The notes: a model not told the origin generated them from the sequence alone. Positions 18,387 to 28,132 are shown, numbered from the stretch's first letter. The stretch is 64,000 bases of DNA from Sulfitobacter sp. CW3 (GCF_019392245.1 NZ_JAHXRL010000006.1:1-64000); one strand, 5' to 3'. Translations and numbers: made by a program.

Positions 18387-20381
18387 TTACATGAAGTGTC
18401 GCTTAATGCCATCCTCAACGTCGCGTTCATACATCAACTTATCGTCTTCATATGCCTCAAGACGTGCGGTCAGATAAAAGGTCGTGGCATCAGACCACAT
18501 TTTCGAATGGGTTTCTGTGCGCAATCGAATGCCGTCCCGCTCCAGCTCCTCGGTCCAGTGGCATGTGCCGGTCGCGCTTAGCGGATCTGCGGGGTTGATG
18601 GTCCAACGCTCGCGCGCGATCGAACCTGCGATCAAGCCGTGATCGGCATCCCGAACTTTGCCAAAGTCGTCTTCGATCACCAATGATATATCGCCCGTGA
18701 CCATATCGGTTTCCTGCCGCCGGATGTGGTTTTCGGGGCGCAGGGTTTCTGTTTCCCACGGGGCCGCGGCGGTGGGGGGCGGGAATGTATATTCGTCACC
18801 GCCGGTCGTGGGCCGTTGGGGCAGGGCGATTTCACCCGCCGTCAGGGTCAGCGTCGCGGCATCGGGGCTGGGCCAGATCAGCGGCCAATATGCGGTAGAA
18901 ATTGACACGCGCAAGCTGTGGCCGGCCGGAACGCGGTAGGCGATGTGGTCCAGATCAAAGCTGATGTCCTCGACCTTGCCCGGCTGCATCGAAGCGGGGT
19001 GTTCGGCGCTGTTTCGATGGCTCAGGTTCAGCACGCCATAGGTAATGCGCGCACTGGCCCCGTCGGGGTGAATATGGTTCAGCCGCACGGCGATTTGGCC
19101 CTGCGGTTTGTCGCAGGACAGCCGCAAAGTGATGCGCGGCGCGCCGACGATATCCATGTTTTCGGTCAGCGGTCCGGTATCAAACACCGTGGACAGCGCA
19201 TCATCCTGACGCTGGTCGCCGGGCATTTCCGGCCCCAGCCAGATCGCGCAGTATTCACCGGCGCTGGCCCCGCAATGCGCAGGCGATGCGACCGTGGCAT
19301 TCAGGGGGGCAGGTTCGGCGGCAAGCCCTGCGTCTGTCAGGTGCAGCGACTTGACTGGCAAATGTGATGTGGCACCGGTTTCTTCGGCGATCCAGCGGCC
19401 GGGGCGTTCCAGCACCCATGTGGCGGGGCGCATGCCGTCCATCAGATAGGCGCGGTAATCGGGGTCGTCTTCGACGCCGGTATCGATGTCTTTTAGCCAG
19501 CGGTCCCACCAGCGCAGCGCCTCTTGCAGGAAACCGATGCGCGGTTCGGGGATCGCGAAATGGGGGTATTTATGCACCCAAGGACCGACGATGCCCTTGG
19601 CACCGGGCAGTGCTTCGACCAGTTGGGGCACCGCGTTCTTATAGGCATCGCCCCAACCACCTACAGCCAGAACCTTGGCTTTGATGGCGGTGTAGTCTTC
19701 GATTACCGACCCTTGTTTCCAGTAGGCATCACGGGATTGGTGGCGCAGCCACAGGGATGGCAGGAACGGCTCGGCCTTTAGGCGCTCCAGCCACATCTCG
19801 CGCCAGTCGGCGCGCAGGGCGGGGTCGGGGGCGCGGCTGGAATAGGCCCACATGGTTGCCCCCCAGCCAAGGTTTTCGTTCAAAAGGCAGCCGCCTTTGT
19901 AGTGAATGTCGTCTGCAAAACGGTCTACGGTCGAACACAGGGTAATGACCGCCTTGAGCGGTTCGGGCCCATGCGCAGCGACCTGCAACCCGTTGAAACC
20001 ACCCCAGCTGATCCCCATCATGCCAACGCTGCCATTGCACCAGTCTTGGGCCGCCAGCCAGTTGATCACCTCGATACAGTCGGATTGTTCTAGGGGGGTA
20101 TATTCGTCTTCCATCACCCCTTGGCTGTCACCATTGCCGCGCATGTCGACGCGCACGCAGGCATAGCCGCGTTCGGCAAACCACGGGTGGGTCAGCGCAT
20201 CGCGCGCGGTGGTGCCATCGCGTTTGCGGTAGGGTAGATATTCCAGAATGACCGGCACTGGCGCGCCATCCGAATTCTCAGGCCGCCATATCCGGGCAGA
20301 AAGCCTGCATCCGTCTGAGAGTGTGATCCCCAGATCAGGGTCTTCGATTATCGCAAGCGGGGCGTTTGAGCTGGATGTCAT
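18387..20381 (-). CDS. CocE/NonD family hydrolase (peptidase S15-like)
   Basis: The 664-residue serine hydrolase has an N-terminal alpha/beta domain with nucleophile S125 in GISWGG and a histidine region GPWVHKYPHF, then a C-terminal galactose-binding-like jelly-roll domain. Relatives include cocaine esterase and X-Pro dipeptidyl peptidase. The frame is open 162 nt further upstream, but residues before the ATG at 20381 (MTSSSNAPLAIIEDPDLG) do not look like the family and no signal peptide is present. It ends 133 nt before the peptide importer operon on the same strand, so it may hydrolyse an imported amide or ester. The start is only moderately certain because no strong ribosome site is seen. 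Confidence 0.82.
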   Translation of the reverse strand: MTSSSNAPLAIIEDPDLGITLSDGCRLSARIWRPENSDGAPVPVILEYLPYRKRDGTTARDALTHPWFAERGYACVRVDMRGNGDSQGVMEDEYTPLEQSDCIEVINWLAAQDWCNGSVGMMGISWGGFNGLQVAAHGPEPLKAVITLCSTVDRFADDIHYKGGCLLNENLGWGATMWAYSSRAPDPALRADWREMWLERLKAEPFLPSLWLRHQSRDAYWKQGSVIEDYTAIKAKVLAVGGWGDAYKNAVPQLVEALPGAKGIVGPWVHKYPHFAIPEPRIGFLQEALRWWDRWLKDIDTGVEDDPDYRAYLMDGMRPATWVLERPGRWIAEETGATSHLPVKSLHLTDAGLAAEPAPLNATVASPAHCGASAGEYCAIWLGPEMPGDQRQDDALSTVFDTGPLTENMDIVGAPRITLRLSCDKPQGQIAVRLNHIHPDGASARITYGVLNLSHRNSAEHPASMQPGKVEDISFDLDHIAYRVPAGHSLRVSISTAYWPLIWPSPDAATLTLTAGEIALPQRPTTGGDEYTFPPPTAAAPWETETLRPENHIRRQETDMVTGDISLVIEDDFGKVRDADHGLIAGSIARERWTINPADPLSATGTCHWTEELERDGIRLRTETHSKMWSDATTFYLTARLEAYEDDKLMYERDVEDGIKRHFM

Positions 20382-20746
20382 GGCGGCAGGGTTGCGGCGG
20401 GGCAGCTGCTTGTCAACCGCAGGTGCTGGTGTGAAGTGATCTTTATTACACGCGTAAATAGAACTGCCTATTTTTGATCCTTGGACGGGCGGCTGACAGG
20501 GCGAATTGCCCATGCTTAGGGCGAAACTGTGGCGCCGATGCATAGGCGAAATAAGGCAGAAATAAGGCGGTGCTGTTTAAAGTTGAAGTTACATCCGTAA
20601 TAAATGTAGCGTGGCTACTATCAGTATATTCACCTTAAGGGAGAATTTTTGGAACGCCCCGCACGGATTGGTTTAACGATCTGGCGGACAACAATAATAA
20701 CCAAGTGATCCGCATAGAACGGACACAGAGGTAGAGCGGTAGTATT
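20382..20746. other. Divergent intergenic region between the CocE hydrolase and the adhesin
   Basis: The 365-nt region must hold both promoters. It is less GC-rich than its neighbours from about 20560 to 20680. AGAGG about 14 nt before the adhesin ATG is a weak ribosome site. I see no tRNA, terminator or convincing small gene. Confidence 0.5.
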
Positions 20747-23323
20747 ATGAAGACGATAGAATTCGTCGTTCGCGATCAAGCGGGTGGAGTGCAACGTGGT
20801 GCGGTGGCTGAAGGCACCAATTCCTATGTGATCCATGCGAAAGCTGGTCAAGAAATTTCCCTTAACCTGCGTCAGACTGATTTTCTGTCGCACACACGCG
20901 ATGGAAGTGATCTGGTTCTGACGTTGTCCGATGAGACAGTCATCAGGATCGGCAATTACTTTAACGAAACAGGCGCGCCAAACCGTCTGTTTGTCTCGTC
21001 CGACGGATACCTGAACGAAGTGGGGTTCATCGCGAACGAGGGCGGCGGTCTTTACGCGCAATACGGCCCAACCGAACAATGGGGCAAATGGAGCCCCTCT
21101 GACGATCTGATCTATTTCGGTCGCACGGACACGGCAGTCGTTACTGGTGCAATGGCCGGTGACGAGGACGAAGTGTCGATGTTGGCTGCACCCTTGCTGG
21201 GCGCAGGTCTGATTGGCGGCGGTGGGGCTGTGACGGCTGCAGTGGTTGCAAGTGGCGCGGCTGTCTTGAGCAGTGGAAGTTCTGGCGGCGGTGCGGCACC
21301 ATCCCCGGCTGTAGACACGTCCGACATTGCGGTTACCTTTGCCGAAGGCGGCGGTGACCAGCAGGCCACCATCACGGGCACGGGTGAACCCGGTTCTATC
21401 ATTGAAGTTACTGTCGAGGGCGTCACCCGGACGGCAACGGTTGACGCAGATGGCACATGGTCAGTGAGCTATGACGCTGGCACCTTTGAAAGCGGCGAAT
21501 ACGAAACCGAGGTCACCGTCAAATCGACCGATCAAAGCGGAACAACCGCCACCGTAACCGACACATTGGTTGTCGATACATTGGTCAACGATCTGACCTT
21601 TAGCAATCAGGCGGGTGCCGCCGACGCGACCATCAATGCAGCCGAAGCCGCCCAAGGCGTGGTGATGACGGGCACGGTCGAGCCGGGTTCGACGGTTTCG
21701 GTTACCATGGGCGATGTCACACATGCTGCCACGGTTGACGCCGACGGCAACTGGACAGTGACCTTTGCACCGGGCGACATTCCCGCCGGTACATATTCCA
21801 GCACCATGGTTGCAACCGCAACGGATAAAGCGGGCAACACCCGCACCGTCACGCAATCCGTTTTGGTCGACAGCGAAGCAGGCGCTTTGACAATCAGCGC
21901 AGCCCCTGTCGAAGGTGACGATGTCATCAACGCAGCCGAGGCAAGCGACGGCGTGGCCATTTCAGGCACCGCAGATGCCGGGGCCGTGGTGACGGTGACC
22001 CTTGCAGGTGTGGTCACGACCGCGCGCGCAGACGCGAATGGCGAGTGGACATCCTATTACGCCGCCGGTGACGTGGCGCAAGGCGTCTATACCGCCGACA
22101 TTACCGCAAAAATCACGGATGCGGCGGGCAACACCCGCACCGCAACCGATAGCGTGCAGGTCGATACCCGTGTTGATAACCTGTCGCTGAACAGCGTCGA
22201 AGGCGACAATATCGTCAGCGGGGCAGAGCGTTTGGCCAATGGCGGCGTTCTGGTCTCTGGCACCTCTGAAATCGGGTCGTCGGTCGCGGTCACGCTGGGG
22301 GATGCATCCGCCAATGGAACCGTTGACGCCAGTGGAAATTGGGCAGTGACCTTTGCCCCCGGACAGGTACCCGAGGGCACGATCAACACCACAGCTTTGG
22401 TCAAGGCCACGGATGCGGCAGGTAACGTGGCCACGGACAGCCACGCTGTGGTGATCGACACAGTCGTTGATCCACTGAACCTGAACCAGCCCGGCGGCAG
22501 CGACAATGTCGTCAGCGCCAAGGAAGCCGCAGCAGGCATCGATCTGAATGGTCAGGTCGAGGTCGGATCGCGGGTCGTGGTCAACTTTGACGGCACGAAT
22601 TATATCGCCACCGTTGACGCATCCGGTAACTGGGCTGTGACGATCCCGCCAGAAAATATTCGGGCCGGCACCTATGATGCGGATATTTCTATCACGGCGA
22701 CTGACAGCGTGGGCAACGTCGATTCAATCAGCGATACGCTGGCAATCGACACCTATGCGCCAGAGGGTCCGATGATCGAATCCTATACCCGTGACGGTGA
22801 AGGCATCCGCGCCATCTCGGTCGAGCAAAGCGATGATGCGTTGGCCGTGCACCAGATCAGGGCCGACACATCCATCATCGAGGTCGAGGCAAGCACGCTG
22901 GACAATGATGTCCTGAACGAGACGAATTTTTACTTCAGCTCGAATGTACCGGACGGATCTGACCTGATCGTGACCGCGACAGACACTGCGGGCAATTCGT
23001 CGGGCACATATCTTGCGCTGGATGATGAAAGCGCCAACACCCAGTTGTCGCTGACCAACCCGAACCTGGCCAACTACAACATCGAAACAGTCGATCTTCA
23101 GTTCGCAGAGGAAGCGCAACTGACCATCACAGAGGCGGCGTTGATCAATCTATCGAGCAACACCAATACCTTGATTGTAAACGGTCACACCGATGACACG
23201 GTCACAATCACAGGTGCAACGCGCACGGGGACCGAGGCCAGAGACGGCCAGACGTATGACATCTATACGCTGGGCAGCGAAGGTACCTTGATGATTGATG
23301 ACGATATCAGCGTCGTCGTTTGA
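20747..23323 (+). CDS. Type I secreted adhesin with BapA-like prefix and Ig-like repeats
   Basis: The 858-residue protein starts with the prefix domain found in BapA-type adhesins (MKTIEFVVRDQAGG to about residue 125), followed by a Gly/Ala-rich hydrophobic stretch (147-180) and a serine/glycine linker. Five Ig-like repeats of about 98 residues cover roughly 190-680, each with the pattern VDADGNW...VDT. A degenerate repeat and a C-terminal domain follow (GHTDDTVTITGA to DDDISVVV), like the type I secretion end of BapA proteins. There are no RTX nonapeptides and no N-terminal Sec signal. The next genes encode a type I secretion system, so export to the cell surface and a role in adhesion or biofilm are inferred. 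It is short for this class. Confidence 0.85.
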   Translation: MKTIEFVVRDQAGGVQRGAVAEGTNSYVIHAKAGQEISLNLRQTDFLSHTRDGSDLVLTLSDETVIRIGNYFNETGAPNRLFVSSDGYLNEVGFIANEGGGLYAQYGPTEQWGKWSPSDDLIYFGRTDTAVVTGAMAGDEDEVSMLAAPLLGAGLIGGGGAVTAAVVASGAAVLSSGSSGGGAAPSPAVDTSDIAVTFAEGGGDQQATITGTGEPGSIIEVTVEGVTRTATVDADGTWSVSYDAGTFESGEYETEVTVKSTDQSGTTATVTDTLVVDTLVNDLTFSNQAGAADATINAAEAAQGVVMTGTVEPGSTVSVTMGDVTHAATVDADGNWTVTFAPGDIPAGTYSSTMVATATDKAGNTRTVTQSVLVDSEAGALTISAAPVEGDDVINAAEASDGVAISGTADAGAVVTVTLAGVVTTARADANGEWTSYYAAGDVAQGVYTADITAKITDAAGNTRTATDSVQVDTRVDNLSLNSVEGDNIVSGAERLANGGVLVSGTSEIGSSVAVTLGDASANGTVDASGNWAVTFAPGQVPEGTINTTALVKATDAAGNVATDSHAVVIDTVVDPLNLNQPGGSDNVVSAKEAAAGIDLNGQVEVGSRVVVNFDGTNYIATVDASGNWAVTIPPENIRAGTYDADISITATDSVGNVDSISDTLAIDTYAPEGPMIESYTRDGEGIRAISVEQSDDALAVHQIRADTSIIEVEASTLDNDVLNETNFYFSSNVPDGSDLIVTATDTAGNSSGTYLALDDESANTQLSLTNPNLANYNIETVDLQFAEEAQLTITEAALINLSSNTNTLIVNGHTDDTVTITGATRTGTEARDGQTYDIYTLGSEGTLMIDDDISVVV

Positions 23324-23338
23324 GCCAAGATAAGGTAG

Positions 23339-23367
23339 GGCGCGGGGGGCAACGACCATCCCGCGCC
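23339..23367 (+). promoter_or_regulatory. Stem-loop between adhesin and secretion genes
   Basis: GGCGCGGG (23339-23346) pairs with CCCGCGCC (23360-23367) around a 13-nt loop, 15 nt after the adhesin stop. There is no T-run, so a partial terminator or an mRNA stabiliser that lets the adhesin be expressed more than its transporter is more likely than full termination. Confidence 0.4.
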
Positions 23368-23403
23368 GATACAATAATAATCGGGCACGTTAAGGGCAGG
23401 CGC

Positions 23404-24726
23404 ATGGGGCAAAAACGACTAAGGGCAGGAGGCATATGCGCGCTGGCGCTGGCTCTGTCCGGCTGCGCGCCTAACATCGGCGGCGGGTTTGCCCCGGCTG
23501 ATATGGTTGCGCGGTTCAAGACACCCCATGCGTCGCAAGCCGTCAAACCGACCTACGCAGAATAAGTCACCGCAGAAAGCCAGATCATCCAAGGGCTATC
23601 CCTGCGGTCTTCGGTATTGCCGCAGGGCGATGTTTCTCGGGTGGTTGCGTCCTCCGTCCTTGCTGCCAACAGCCGCACGGCCGAGGCCGAGTTGCGCGCG
23701 GCGACATTACGATCCGAGGCGGCAAGCAAGAACTGGTTGCCCAAGATCGGCCCGCAGATCAGCCTGACGTCGTTGGGGTCTGTGGTGGCCAATCTGGTCG
23801 TCGATCAGGTTTTATTCGACAATGGCCGCCGCAAGGGTGAACGTGAATTCGCGGTTGCCGATGTCGAAGTGGCCGCCGTTTCACTGGCACAAGACACCAA
23901 CAAACGCGTGGCCACAGCGCTTGGCCTCTATACGACTGCTGCCCAAGCCCGCGAAAATGCAACCCTCGGGCAGGCGACCCTCAAGGATATGTCCCATTTC
24001 GAATGGGTCATGCAGGAACGGGTCAAGGGTGGTGTGTCAGACATGTCTGATCTGACCATTTTGCGCCAGAAACTCTCGGAGATCCGCGCCGATTACACCG
24101 CATCGGTCGAGCGCGAAGCAACATCGCTGTCTGAACTAAACGCCATGTCTATCCAACCGCTGACCGACCTGCGAGGTGTGCCGGATATTCCGGTGACAGC
24201 ATTTGCGGGCGAACCTTTGATCGTGGTGCGCGCCAAGGCAGAAAGGACCCGCAGCATCGCCGCCGCCAAGGTCGAGCGCGCCGGCAAGTTGCCGGGGTTA
24301 TCTGCGGGCGGTACCATCGGAGAAGGCAGTACGCTGGGTCTGAATATAGGCTCGGATCAGTTGTTGGGGCTGGGCACCAAAGCGTCGCTGGATGCGACGG
24401 CGCTGGCCGGGGAAACCGCGAACCGCAAGCTGCGCCAATCGGTCGAGGATTCGAACCGCGATCTGCGCCGTCTGGAACAGCAGATCAGCGCCAAATCACG
24501 CCAAGCCGCCGAGGCCGCAACCCTTGCAACGCAAGCCAAGCGGAACCTGGATATCTTTCAGGAACAATACGATGCAGGGCAGCGGCAGGTCATGGACGTC
24601 GTTGGCGTCTACGAGACCTATGCCCGTCAACAGCAGTCCCAGCTGGCGTTGAAATATGATGTTGTGCGCCTGCGCATTGAAATGGCCCAGATACAGGGTG
24701 TCTTGGCTGACGGGGGCGCGATTTGA
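23404..24726 (+). pseudogene. TolC-family outer-membrane factor with a premature in-frame TAA
   Basis: The frame beginning at ATG 23404 encodes a lipoprotein leader (MGQKRLRAGGICALALALSGC, lipidation at C21) and stops at TAA 23563-23565 after 53 residues. The same frame then stays open from 23566 to the stop at 24724-24726. Together the two pieces would be a normal outer-membrane factor of about 440 residues. No base is gained or lost. One codon reads TAA (preceded by TACGCAGAA). The gene is therefore either disabled, a sequencing error, or read through. The downstream part alone has no export signal. Confidence 0.75.
23617..24726 (+). CDS. TolC-family outer-membrane factor, body downstream of the premature stop
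   Basis: This open stretch of up to 369 residues holds the two TolC repeat halves with long alpha-helical, coiled-coil-like segments (for example residues 255-320, rich in Ala, Gln and Arg) and the typical VDQVLFDNGRRKGE motif. A TTG at 23617 is the first possible start, but no ribosome site precedes it and no signal peptide follows. Unless the stop upstream is suppressed or is an error, this product would stay in the cytoplasm. It overlaps the transporter ATPase start by 4 nt (TTGA), so the operon otherwise is intact. Confidence 0.65.
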   Translation: MPQGDVSRVVASSVLAANSRTAEAELRAATLRSEAASKNWLPKIGPQISLTSLGSVVANLVVDQVLFDNGRRKGEREFAVADVEVAAVSLAQDTNKRVATALGLYTTAAQARENATLGQATLKDMSHFEWVMQERVKGGVSDMSDLTILRQKLSEIRADYTASVEREATSLSELNAMSIQPLTDLRGVPDIPVTAFAGEPLIVVRAKAERTRSIAAAKVERAGKLPGLSAGGTIGEGSTLGLNIGSDQLLGLGTKASLDATALAGETANRKLRQSVEDSNRDLRRLEQQISAKSRQAAEAATLATQAKRNLDIFQEQYDAGQRQVMDVVGVYETYARQQQSQLALKYDVVRLRIEMAQIQGVLADGGAI

Positions 24727-26945
24727 CCAGCACGCCGCGCTTTACCCTGACGATCACCAACGGCAATCAGGGCCGTCTTAAAGCTGCGGATGCCATGCCG
24801 CCCAAGGCCGAAAACACCAACCGGCCCAAAGACCGCTTGATGGCGCGCGCATCTTTGGCTGCGACCTATGCGGGGGTGTTGGGCGTTGAAACCACCGCCC
24901 GCGATTTGTTCGAAACCATCGCCGCGCGCCCGACCAAAGCCGCGCAAGCCGACATTGAGGCAGACGCAATCGCCAAGGCATTGCAAAGCGTAGGTTTGCT
25001 GACCCAAGTCAGCCGTGTTGCGGGGCTGACTAAAAACTTGTGGCCCGCGTTGGCCTATATGACATCCGGTCAGGTGTTGCTGGTGATGGGGCAATCGCGC
25101 GACGAACTGATTGTGTTTGATACCACCTGCACCGACAACCGCGCCATGGTGCCGATCAGCGATTTTGAGCCGTTCTTTGCGGGGCTCGTCGTACGGGCCG
25201 AGGCCTCCCTTAAGACCGTGGCGAACACCCATAAAACCGACAGCATCCGCGCGCATTGGTTCTGGGGGCAATTTCCCCGCTATCGCCGCCAACTGATCGA
25301 AGTCGCGATGGGATCGTTTGTGGCCAACCTGCTGGCCGTCGCGGTGGCGCTGTTTTCGTTGCAGGTCTATGACCGCGTGATCCCCCACCAATCCGAGGCA
25401 ACCTTGTGGGTGCTGGCCATTGGTGCTGGTCTGGCCTTGCTGATGGAATCTTTCCTCAAGATGGCGCGGGCGCGGTTGATGGACGGTGCCGGGCGGCAGA
25501 TTGAACTGGCGGTCCAAGATACTTTGATGACGCGCCTTTTGGGCATGCGGTCAGACACCCGTGGCCAAGCCCCGAACCAGCTGTTTTCCGCGATGCGCGA
25601 ATTCGGCTCGGTACGCGAGTTTTTTACCGCGTCGACCATCGGCACAATCGCCGACATTCCGTTTATCTTTGTGTTTCTGTTCCTTGTCGCCAGTATTGCG
25701 GGCAACGTGGTGTGGGTGCTGGTTTTGGGGGGCATCCTGATGCTGATCCCCGGTTTCTTTCTGCAAAAGAAAGCGATCCAGTTGACGCAGGAAGCCCAAG
25801 GGGCATCCGCAAAATCATCGCGGTTGCTGCACGAGGCGATCTTTGAACTGGACACCGTCAAAACCCAACGCGCCGAAGACCGTATCCTGCGTCTGTGGAC
25901 CGAGCTGAACACACTGGCGGCAGTCAAATCATCCGAGCAACGCAAACTGGCGTCTTTTCTGACGTTCTGGAGCCAAGGCATCCAGCAGGTGACCTATGTG
26001 GCCGCTGTGATCGTGGGCACCTATCTGGTGTTTGCAGGGCAATTTACCGTCGGGTCGATCATCGCTGTGGGGATCCTGACCGGACGCACCTTGGGGCCGC
26101 TGACCCAGCTTTCGGGCACGATGGCACGGTGGGGCAATGTCAAAGGGGCGCTGGACGGGCTGGACGCAATTGTTGTCGCCCCCCAAGACACCGCAGAGGG
26201 TCGCACCTACCTGCGCCGTGAAAAGCTGCACGGTCAGTTCGAGCTGCGCGATGTTACCTTTCGCTACGAAGAGGACGGCGCGGCGACCCTTGATATCAAA
26301 GGTTTGATGATCCCCGCTGGCCAGCATGTGGCCGTGCTGGGGGCCAACGGGTCGGGCAAGTCGTCTCTGCTTAAAATGCTTAGCGGGCTCTACGCGCCGA
26401 CCGACGGGCGCGTGCTGATTGATGGCACCGAGATGGCCCAGATCGAACCCCGCGACCTGCGCCGTTTGATCGGCTATCTGGGTCAGGACGTGCGTCTGTT
26501 TTCGGGCAGCTTACGGGATAACCTGAACCTGACCATGCTGGAACGCGACGATTACCGGCTGTTGGCGGCGCTTGAATTCGCAGGGCTTGGGCCCTTTGTG
26601 AAGAACCACCACAAGGGTCTGGACCTTGAGATTAGAGATGCAGGCGCGGGCCTGTCTGTTGGTCAGCGCCAGTCGATCGGCTGGGCGCGGCTGTGGCTGC
26701 AAGACCCTGCAATTTGTCTGCTGGATGAACCCACTGCCGCTTTGGATCAACGACTTGAGGCGACGCTGGTGTCACGGTTGCAGACATGGATGGAAGGGCG
26801 CACCGCCGTCATCGCGACGCACCGCGCGCCCATTCTGGCCCTCACAACCCGCACGTTGGTCTTGCAAGACGGCCGCATGACGGTGGACGGCCCAAAGGAA
26901 AAAGTACTGGCGCATCTGGCCGGTAAAACAGGGCATCTCGGATGA
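24723..26945 (+). CDS. Type I secretion ABC transporter (LapB/RtxB type)
   Basis: The 740-residue inner-membrane exporter has an N-terminal C39-like domain without the catalytic cysteine (about residues 40-165), a membrane domain (about 195-465) and an ATPase domain. Walker A GANGSGKSS lies near 540, the signature appears as LSVGQRQ (from 644), and LLDEPTAALD follows. A cysteine-less C39-like domain is typical of exporters that bind but do not cleave their RTX or Bap-type substrates. The proposed TTG start at 24723 overlaps the previous stop. An ATG at 24795 is a possible alternative. It works with the HlyD adaptor that follows and the outer-membrane factor before it to export the adhesin. 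Confidence 0.9.
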   Translation: MTSTPRFTLTITNGNQGRLKAADAMPPKAENTNRPKDRLMARASLAATYAGVLGVETTARDLFETIAARPTKAAQADIEADAIAKALQSVGLLTQVSRVAGLTKNLWPALAYMTSGQVLLVMGQSRDELIVFDTTCTDNRAMVPISDFEPFFAGLVVRAEASLKTVANTHKTDSIRAHWFWGQFPRYRRQLIEVAMGSFVANLLAVAVALFSLQVYDRVIPHQSEATLWVLAIGAGLALLMESFLKMARARLMDGAGRQIELAVQDTLMTRLLGMRSDTRGQAPNQLFSAMREFGSVREFFTASTIGTIADIPFIFVFLFLVASIAGNVVWVLVLGGILMLIPGFFLQKKAIQLTQEAQGASAKSSRLLHEAIFELDTVKTQRAEDRILRLWTELNTLAAVKSSEQRKLASFLTFWSQGIQQVTYVAAVIVGTYLVFAGQFTVGSIIAVGILTGRTLGPLTQLSGTMARWGNVKGALDGLDAIVVAPQDTAEGRTYLRREKLHGQFELRDVTFRYEEDGAATLDIKGLMIPAGQHVAVLGANGSGKSSLLKMLSGLYAPTDGRVLIDGTEMAQIEPRDLRRLIGYLGQDVRLFSGSLRDNLNLTMLERDDYRLLAALEFAGLGPFVKNHHKGLDLEIRDAGAGLSVGQRQSIGWARLWLQDPAICLLDEPTAALDQRLEATLVSRLQTWMEGRTAVIATHRAPILALTTRTLVLQDGRMTVDGPKEKVLAHLAGKTGHLG

Positions 26946-28132
26946 GCGACCCGGGCCCCACGCATTTGGGTGCGCAGATGAATGACACGCTGCGCGGGCC
27001 ATCGCTGGTGGTCTGGCTGTGCGGTGCCACGGTACTGGTCTTTGTGCTTTGGGCGGCCTTTGCCTGGATAGACGAAATCGTGCGAGCCGAAGGCTCGATG
27101 ATCTCAAGTTCGCGCCCGCAGATTATTCAAAACCTCGAAGGTGGTATTCTGGCCGAACTTGCCGTGGGCGAGGGCGATATCGTTGAAAAAGGCGATGTTC
27201 TGGCGCGGCTGCATGGCACACAGTTCCAATCCTCGGTGGATGAGCTTGAGGATCAGATCAGCGCGTTTGAAATCCGCCGCTTGCGCCTTGAGGCCGAGAT
27301 GACAGGGTTGTTCGAGTTTGACGTGCCTGACGTGTTCGCGCAGCGCACCCCCGACATTGTCGCGTCGGAACGCGCGCTGCTGAAAGCACGGCAAACCGAT
27401 TTTGTATCCAGGTCCGACGGGGCAAAGCGCGTGTTGACCGAAGCCGCCAAAGAACGCGAACTGCTGGAAAATATGCTGAAGAAAAAGATCGTGTCGCTGA
27501 TCGAAGTCACCCGCGCGCGCAAGGTGCATGCGGATGCGCGGATCAAACTGGATGAAATTACGACGGGCACTGAGCTGAACCGCGCGCAGGAATATTCGGA
27601 CGTTTTGAAAGAACTTGCGACGCTAAAACAGAACCTGAAATCCAGCACCGACCAGTTGAACCGCACCATTCTGACCAGCCCCATGCGCGGGATCGTCAAC
27701 ACCCTGAACGTAACAACCATCGGCGGCGTCGTGCGCCCCGGCGAGGAGATATTGCAGATTATCCCGCTGGACGAAGAACTGTTCGTCGAGGCCCGCGTAA
27801 AGCCTGAAAACATCGCAGGCGTGCGCCCCGGTCAAGAGGCGACGATCAAGTTGTCGGCCTATGATTATACGATCTATGGCACGCTCAAGGGTACGGTAAA
27901 GTTGATTTCGGCCGATACGTTCAAGGACGAGCGGTCGCGCAGTCCTGATGGTGATCCGCATTACAAGGTCACCTTGCAGGTCGATACCGAACATCTGACA
28001 CCGCGTCAGGCATCGTTGCAGATCCGGCCGGGGATGCAGTCGAGTGTGGAGCTGCACACCGGATCGAAGACGGTTTTGCAGTATTTGCTAAAGCCGTTGT
28101 ACAAATCCAAAGAGGCGTTTCGCGAGCCTTGA
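26942..28132 (+). CDS. HlyD-family membrane fusion protein of the type I secretion system
   Basis: The 396-residue adaptor has one N-terminal membrane segment (residues 18-42), a split lipoyl domain (EGGILAELAVGEGDIVEKGD and ILTSPMRGIVNTLN), a long coiled-coil between them and a C-terminal beta-barrel domain ending in RPGMQSSVELHTG. It bridges the inner-membrane ABC exporter and the outer-membrane factor. Its ATG overlaps the ATPase stop by 4 nt. It is the last gene of the locus. A dispersed GGGGGC-hairpin repeat follows at once. Confidence 0.92.
   Translation: MSDPGPTHLGAQMNDTLRGPSLVVWLCGATVLVFVLWAAFAWIDEIVRAEGSMISSSRPQIIQNLEGGILAELAVGEGDIVEKGDVLARLHGTQFQSSVDELEDQISAFEIRRLRLEAEMTGLFEFDVPDVFAQRTPDIVASERALLKARQTDFVSRSDGAKRVLTEAAKERELLENMLKKKIVSLIEVTRARKVHADARIKLDEITTGTELNRAQEYSDVLKELATLKQNLKSSTDQLNRTILTSPMRGIVNTLNVTTIGGVVRPGEEILQIIPLDEELFVEARVKPENIAGVRPGQEATIKLSAYDYTIYGTLKGTVKLISADTFKDERSRSPDGDPHYKVTLQVDTEHLTPRQASLQIRPGMQSSVELHTGSKTVLQYLLKPLYKSKEAFREP

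Noticed and set aside
21300..22780. Tandem DNA repeat or CRISPR-like array
   Set aside because: The periodicity is that of protein-level Ig repeats with diverged bases. There are no short identical repeats with unique spacers.
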